Assembly (NCBI RefSeq): GCF_028689305.1
Contig: NZ_JAQTWM010000035.1
Coordinates: forward strand, 1 to 33,250
Source of the DNA: Rhodoferax sp.
Lineage (GTDB): Bacteria > Pseudomonadota > Gammaproteobacteria > Burkholderiales > Burkholderiaceae_C
Length of the DNA stretch: 33,250 nucleotides
Direction: 5' to 3'
Shown here: positions 29,723 to 33,250 of the stretch, one piece after another
How the letters are laid out: every line of letters starts with the position of its first letter
Position numbering within the stretch: the stretch's first letter is position 1
The notes under the pieces: generated by a model
What the model was told of the DNA's origin: nothing
Seen by the model: only the letters and a program-made list of their open reading frames with translations
Databases searched by the model: none
Made by a program: the position numbers and the translations under genes

Positions 29723-31720
29723 TCAGTAGGTTTGACCCAACTGACTCAAGATCGCCGGATTTTCCAGCGTCGAGGTGTCCTGGGTAATCGACTCACCCTT
29801 GGCCAGCGAACGCAACAGACGGCGCATGATCTTGCCGGAACGGGTCTTGGGCAGGTTCTCACCAAAACGGATGTCTTTCGGCTTGGCGATCGGGCCAATT
29901 TCCTTGGCCACCCAGTCACGCAACTCCTTGGCAATCGCCTTGGCTTCATCTCCGGACGGGCAACCACGCTTAAGCACCACAAAGGCGCAAATCGCCTCAC
30001 CCGTCAAATCATCGGGGCGACCCACCACGGCGGCTTCTGCCACCAGGTCGGTCTTGGCCACCAGCGCTGATTCAATTTCCATCGTGCCCATGCGGTGACC
30101 CGACACGTTCAACACGTCGTCGATACGGCCGGTGATGCGGAAGTAGCCCCGGTCGGCACTGCGCACGGCACCGTCGCCAGCCAGGTACAGCTTGCCGCCC
30201 ATTTCCGGCGGGAAATAGCTGTTCTTGAAGCGCTCGGGATCGTTCCAGATGGTGCGGATCATGGATGGCCAGGGGCGCTTGACCACCAACATGCCACCGG
30301 AACCGTTGGGCACGTCATGACCCGCTTCGTCCACGATGGCGGCCATGATGCCGGGCAGCGGCAAGGTACAGCTGCCAGGCACCAGCGGTGTGGCGCCGGG
30401 CAGCGGAGTGATCATGTGACCGCCGGTCTCGGTTTGCCAGAAGGTGTCCACAATCGGGCAACGCTCTTTGCCGATGTTCTTGTAGTACCACATCCAGGCT
30501 TCGGGGTTGATCGGTTCGCCCACCGAGCCCAGGATACGCAGGCTGGAGAGGTCCGAGCGGTCAGGATGAACCTTTTCATCACTTTCAGCCGCCTTGATCA
30601 AGGAGCGGATCGCCGTCGGAGCCGTGTAGAAAATGCTGCACTTGTGACGTTCGATCATCTGCCAGAAGCGGCCAGCGTTCGGGTAGGTCGGGATGCCTTC
30701 AAAAATGATCTGGGTGGCGCCAGCGGCCAGCGGGCCATAGGCCACATAGGCGTGACCGGTGATCCAGCCGATGTCGGCCGTGCACCAGAACACGTCGTCA
30801 GCGCGCAGGTCAAACGTCCAGTCCATCGTCAGCTTGGACCACAGCACAAAACCGCCGGTGGCGTGCTGCACCCCCTTGGGTTTGCCAGTCGAGCCCGAGG
30901 TGTAGAGCACAAACAGCGGGTGTTCGGCCCCGACCATCACCGGGGCACACTCGGTGCTCTGGCTGGCCAGCGCTTCGGTGAAGGTGATGTCGCGGCCTGC
31001 CACCATGTTGCAGGGGGTGGCGGTGCGCTCGTACACCAGCACAGTCTTGATCGACTCGCAGCCACCCAGACCCAGGCCTTCGTCCACAATCGCCTTCAGC
31101 GGCAACTCCTTGCCACCGCGCATCTGGAAATTCGACGTCACCACCGCCACCGCACCGGCGTCGATGATGCGCTCCTGCAGCGCCTTGGCCGAGAAACCGC
31201 CAAACACCACGCTGTGGGTGGCGCCAATACGGGCGCATGCCTGCATGGCGATCACCCCTTCGAGGGTCATGGGCATGTAAATCAGGACACGGTCACCCTT
31301 CTGGACGCCACGCGCCTTGAGCGCATTGGCAAACTGGCTGACGCGGGCCAGCAATTCCTTGTAGGTGGTTTTGGTGACGCTGCCATCATCGGCTTCAAAA
31401 ATGACCGCGACCTTGTTTTCATTGGCCGTGCCCATGTGTTTATCGAGGCAATTGGCCGAGGCATTGAGCTCACCGTCTTCAAACCACTTGTAAAAAGGCG
31501 CGTTGGACTCGTCCAGGGTCTTGGTAAAGGGTTTGTTCCAGACCACGTTTTCACGGGCCAGACGAGCCCAGAACCCTTCAAAATCCTTCTCGGCTTCGGC
31601 GCACAGGGCGTGATAACCGTCCATGCCGGAAATGCGGGCGGCCCGGACGACGGCATCACTGGGCGGGAAAACGCGGTTTTCAACCAACACGGATTCAATT
31701 GCAGACGGTTGTGTGCTCAC
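29723..31720 (-). CDS. acs: Acetyl-CoA synthetase (AMP-forming)
   Basis: Converts acetate, ATP and CoA to acetyl-CoA through acetyl-AMP. The 665-residue protein is full length: ACS N-terminal domain, phosphate loop [20 protein letters not shown], the [10 protein letters not shown] adenylate motif, and a C-terminal domain with the catalytic and acetylation-regulated lysine in [11 protein letters not shown] (Lys630). The start is GTG at 31720 with a strong GAGGAGA Shine-Dalgarno. Reversible lysine acetylation is the usual control of this enzyme, but no acetyltransferase of that type is identified here. It shares its upstream gap with the divergent UPF0114 gene. Confidence 0.98.
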   Translation of the reverse strand: MSTQPSAIESVLVENRVFPPSDAVVRAARISGMDGYHALCAEAEKDFEGFWARLARENVVWNKPFTKTLDESNAPFYKWFEDGELNASANCLDKHMGTANENKVAVIFEADDGSVTKTTYKELLARVSQFANALKARGVQKGDRVLIYMPMTLEGVIAMQACARIGATHSVVFGGFSAKALQERIIDAGAVAVVTSNFQMRGGKELPLKAIVDEGLGLGGCESIKTVLVYERTATPCNMVAGRDITFTEALASQSTECAPVMVGAEHPLFVLYTSGSTGKPKGVQHATGGFVLWSKLTMDWTFDLRADDVFWCTADIGWITGHAYVAYGPLAAGATQIIFEGIPTYPNAGRFWQMIERHKCSIFYTAPTAIRSLIKAAESDEKVHPDRSDLSSLRILGSVGEPINPEAWMWYYKNIGKERCPIVDTFWQTETGGHMITPLPGATPLVPGSCTLPLPGIMAAIVDEAGHDVPNGSGGMLVVKRPWPSMIRTIWNDPERFKNSYFPPEMGGKLYLAGDGAVRSADRGYFRITGRIDDVLNVSGHRMGTMEIESALVAKTDLVAEAAVVGRPDDLTGEAICAFVVLKRGCPSGDEAKAIAKELRDWVAKEIGPIAKPKDIRFGENLPKTRSGKIMRRLLRSLAKGESITQDTSTLENPAILSQLGQTY

Positions 31721-31736
31721 AGATCAATCTCCTCTA

Positions 31737-31765
31737 GTTAAATTAAATGCACGCAATAATGTCCA
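31737..31765 (-). promoter_or_regulatory. Possible sigma-70 promoter of acs
   Basis: On the minus strand TGGACA (5 of 6 to the -35 consensus) and TTTAAC (4 of 6 to the -10 consensus) are separated by exactly 17 bases, just upstream of the acs ribosome binding site. The implied 5' leader would be very short, about 10 bases. Confidence 0.35.
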
Positions 31766-31851
31766 GGCTGGCACTTACATGCCACTGACTGCCAAACACC
31801 GGACACACGATCACGATAAACTTGCCGCCCAGTTCTATTGATTGAGAAACC

Positions 31852-32454
31852 ATGTCGTCCCCCAACTCCGAGAAAAGTCCGGTCCTGCGCCCGATTCCAC
31901 GTCTGATTTTTGCCAGTCGCTGGTTGCAACTGCCCCTGTACCTGGGCTTGATTGCCGCGCAAGGCGTGTATGTATACCACTTTCTGCTGGAACTGCTGCA
32001 CCTGCTGGAGGCGGCGTTTGGCAACCAGGCCGCCCTGGCAGCCCTGATCGAGAGCATCGGCTACAAGAGTGACGTCCAGATCACGCACCTGAATGAAACC
32101 ATCATCATGCTGGTGTTGTTGGCGCTGATTGACGTGGTGATGATCTCCAACCTGCTGATCATGGTGATTGTGGGCGGTTATGAAACCTTTGTGTCGCGCA
32201 TGGACCTCGAAGGCCACCGCGACCAGCCGGAGTGGCTGGACCACGTCAATGCCTCGGTGCTCAAAGTCAAGCTCGCCACCGCCATCATCGGCATCAGCTC
32301 GATTCACCTGCTCAAGACCTTCATCAACGCCGCCAACTACGACAACAAGGTGCTGATTGCGCAAACCGCGATCCACATCACTTTCCTGCTCTCGGCCATG
32401 GCGATTGCCTATACCGACCGGTTGATGACACATCAGACGCCTGCTGCCCACTGA
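31852..32454 (+). CDS. UPF0114 (YqhA) family membrane protein
   Basis: A 200-residue inner-membrane protein of unknown function. It has about four hydrophobic segments (near 28-48, 83-108, 137-152 and 170-187), with the family-like stretches NETIIMLVLLALIDVVMISNLL, VGGYETFVSR and LATAIIGISSIHLLKTFI. The N-terminus is hydrophilic and basic. The ATG has only a weak Shine-Dalgarno (TGAGAAA). It is divergent from acs with 131 bases between them and ends before a stretch without genes. Confidence 0.9.
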   Translation: MSSPNSEKSPVLRPIPRLIFASRWLQLPLYLGLIAAQGVYVYHFLLELLHLLEAAFGNQAALAALIESIGYKSDVQITHLNETIIMLVLLALIDVVMISNLLIMVIVGGYETFVSRMDLEGHRDQPEWLDHVNASVLKVKLATAIIGISSIHLLKTFINAANYDNKVLIAQTAIHITFLLSAMAIAYTDRLMTHQTPAAH

Positions 32455-32458
32455 CACT

Positions 32459-32488
32459 TGACGTCGGCCCGGACGGGCCCATGCGTCA
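32459..32488 (+). terminator. Hairpin after the UPF0114 gene
   Basis: TGACG and GGCCC pair with GGGCC and CGTCA around GGAC, two stacked 5-bp arms. There is no T run after it, so termination is possible but not proven. Confidence 0.4.
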
Positions 32489-32710
32489 GCCTGGTGTGAG
32501 GGTGCCTGATGACATATCTGGCCTCATAAAGAGGAAAAGCTCAATGCAGACCTCTAGCAGGCATGAGCAGGCGCATACCGACAGAACAAGGGCAAACCTT
32601 CGTGATACCCACTGTGTCAGTATTTGAGGTTCAGCTGCCGACTGATTTGCCAGCTCAATCTTAGGGCCCCGCCCAGCGTAGCTGGCACTGAACCAGACAC
32701 CTGCCCTGTG

Positions 32711-32905
32711 TCGGAAGAAGACTTGCATGCCTGGTGCCGCGAAAAGGGTTTTCGAACACCAACCCAAGGCTGGGCGTGAACCGTTCTGTAGCGCGACAGC
32801 ACCTGATTCCAGCATGCCCAATCGACCCTGCGTGAACTGCAAGGCCAGCACGAAGTCCTGCAGCGCGAGCTGCGTCAAAAGGAGAAGGCGCGGCGGAAGC
32901 GTCAA
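32711..32905 (+). pseudogene. Decayed IS3-type transposase OrfA fragment
   Basis: Three pieces in changing frames match the C-terminal part of IS transposase OrfA proteins of the type ending in a coiled coil and KALAEA. They are SEEDLHAWCREKG (frame of 32711), VFEHQPKAGREPFCSAT (shifted, from 32748), and TLRELQGQHEVLQRELRQKEKA (back in the first frame, from about 32825). After that a one-base loss changes KALAEA into KARRK. At least three indels are needed to read through, so it cannot be functional. No terminal inverted repeats are recognised. Confidence 0.65.
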
Positions 32906-32914
32906 CCTATGCCA

Positions 32915-32998
32915 CTTGGCAACGATGTCGTCCCAGCACAGGCCCAGCACCTCACCCGGCCTCGCGCCAGTCAGCAGCTTGAACTGAAACCTGGCTCG
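32915..32998 (-). pseudogene. Fragment of a tyrosine recombinase (phage-type integrase)
   Basis: The minus strand encodes FQFKLLTGARPGEVLGLCWDDI, the region around the first catalytic arginine of tyrosine recombinases (pattern LLTGxRxGEVLGLxWxDI). Neither the N-terminal part nor the HxxR and Tyr motifs are present on either side, so only about 28 residues survive. Confidence 0.7.
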
Positions 32999-33012
32999 GG
33001 CAAAATGGGCGC

Positions 33013-33250
33013 ATGACCATGTCCCCCAACACATACACCATCCGCCCGATGACCCGCCCTGAGGTCAACATCGCTATTGACTGGGCAGCTGCCGAAGGCT
33101 GGAACCCGGGGCTGCACGATGCCGATGCGTTTTACGCGGCTGATCACGGTGGTTTTCTGGTCGGGCTGCTGGACGACGAGCCGGTCGCCACCATTTCTGC
33201 AGTGAAGTACGGCGCATCTTTTGGCTTCATTGGGTTTTACATCGTCCAGC
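33013..33250 (+). CDS. GNAT family N-acetyltransferase (3' partial)
   Basis: The first 79 codons are in the window. It begins MTMSPNTYTIRPMTRPEV, then DWAAAEGWNPGLHDADAFYAADHGGFLVGLLDDEPVA, which fits the N-terminal half of the GNAT fold (beta1-alpha1-alpha2-beta2-beta3) of acetyltransferases with this W-A-A-A-E-G-W-N-P-G motif. The acetyl-CoA binding motif (R/Q-x-x-G-x-G/A) lies beyond the right edge. The substrate is unknown. Two in-frame ATG codons (33013 and 33019) are possible starts, and no clear ribosome binding site precedes them. Confidence 0.85.
   Translation, partial: MTMSPNTYTIRPMTRPEVNIAIDWAAAEGWNPGLHDADAFYAADHGGFLVGLLDDEPVATISAVKYGASFGFIGFYIVQ

Larger units (their letters stand above)
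32455..33012. other. Gene-poor stretch with decayed mobile-element pieces
   Basis: No intact gene is found in these 558 bases. An open frame of 182 codons on the minus strand (32486-33034) is mostly antisense to a decayed transposase, with one real integrase motif near its start. From 32489 to about 32700 I see nothing recognisable. The stretch separates chromosomal genes and looks like an old insertion site. Confidence 0.75.

Noticed and set aside
31771..31790. Sigma-54-like -24/-12 element (CTGGCAC followed by TGCC) between acs and the UPF0114 gene
   Set aside because: The -12 part has the wrong bases at the conserved GC and the spacing is off by one.
32486..33034. 182-codon minus-strand frame as an intact gene
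   Set aside because: Only residues about 14-40 match a known family (integrase arginine motif). The rest is antisense to a decayed transposase, and no full recombinase is present.

Overview
The window reads as a stretch of betaproteobacterial chromosome, most likely from the Comamonadaceae (Rhodoferax/Polaromonas/Acidovorax relatives). The grounds are the GC-rich coding bias, the gene order ccoI-ccoS-ccoNOQP beside fnr, hemN and a TauE/SafE-type membrane protein, a Trp-rich small membrane protein of a type I associate with this group, and a short ATAGCT-N19-GGGCTAG repeat resembling elements I recall from this family. The taxonomic call is inference; there is no rRNA in the window.

Layout. 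1-1201 (+): 3' part of a diguanylate cyclase with tandem, nearly identical PAS domains. 1219-9527 (all -): dusA, smc, zipA, ligA and def, where the last four form a tight run (gaps of 7 and 11 bases, then a 4-base overlap). 9567-19254: a micro-oxic/anaerobic respiration island. It holds a TauE/SafE-like protein, hemN, fnr, a FixH-like protein, ccoP, ccoQ, ccoO, ccoN, ccoS, ccoI and a universal stress protein. Three FNR boxes (two perfect, one with a single mismatch) lie in the hemN/fnr, ccoS/ccoN and ccoI/uspA gaps. 19329-26087 (all -): enoyl-CoA hydratase, malonyl-CoA synthetase-like ligase, a FIST sensor protein and a large hybrid histidine kinase, spaced as a possible operon. 26150-31720: lgt, ilvD, a Trp-rich small protein, a small cytochrome c (+) and acetyl-CoA synthetase. 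31852-32454 (+): an UPF0114/YqhA-like membrane protein. 32455-33012: no intact gene, only decayed pieces of an IS transposase and a tyrosine recombinase. 33013 to the end (+): the start of a GNAT acetyltransferase.

How the genes work together. The Fnr protein has all four cluster-ligating cysteines, so it should sense oxygen. It probably controls itself, hemN (haem synthesis without oxygen), the cbb3 oxidase structural genes, the copper-loading ATPase CcoI with CcoS, and the stress protein. The usual ccoG gene between ccoP and the FixH-like gene is absent, and two terminators on the minus strand stand in that gap. The ech-matB-FIST-kinase run joins acyl-CoA metabolism to a two-part sensory system, but no regulatory target is visible.

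The most unusual structural signal is the four-copy repeat with invariant 19-base spacing. Two copies are intergenic and two lie inside reading frames (ligA and the enoyl-CoA hydratase) without breaking them.
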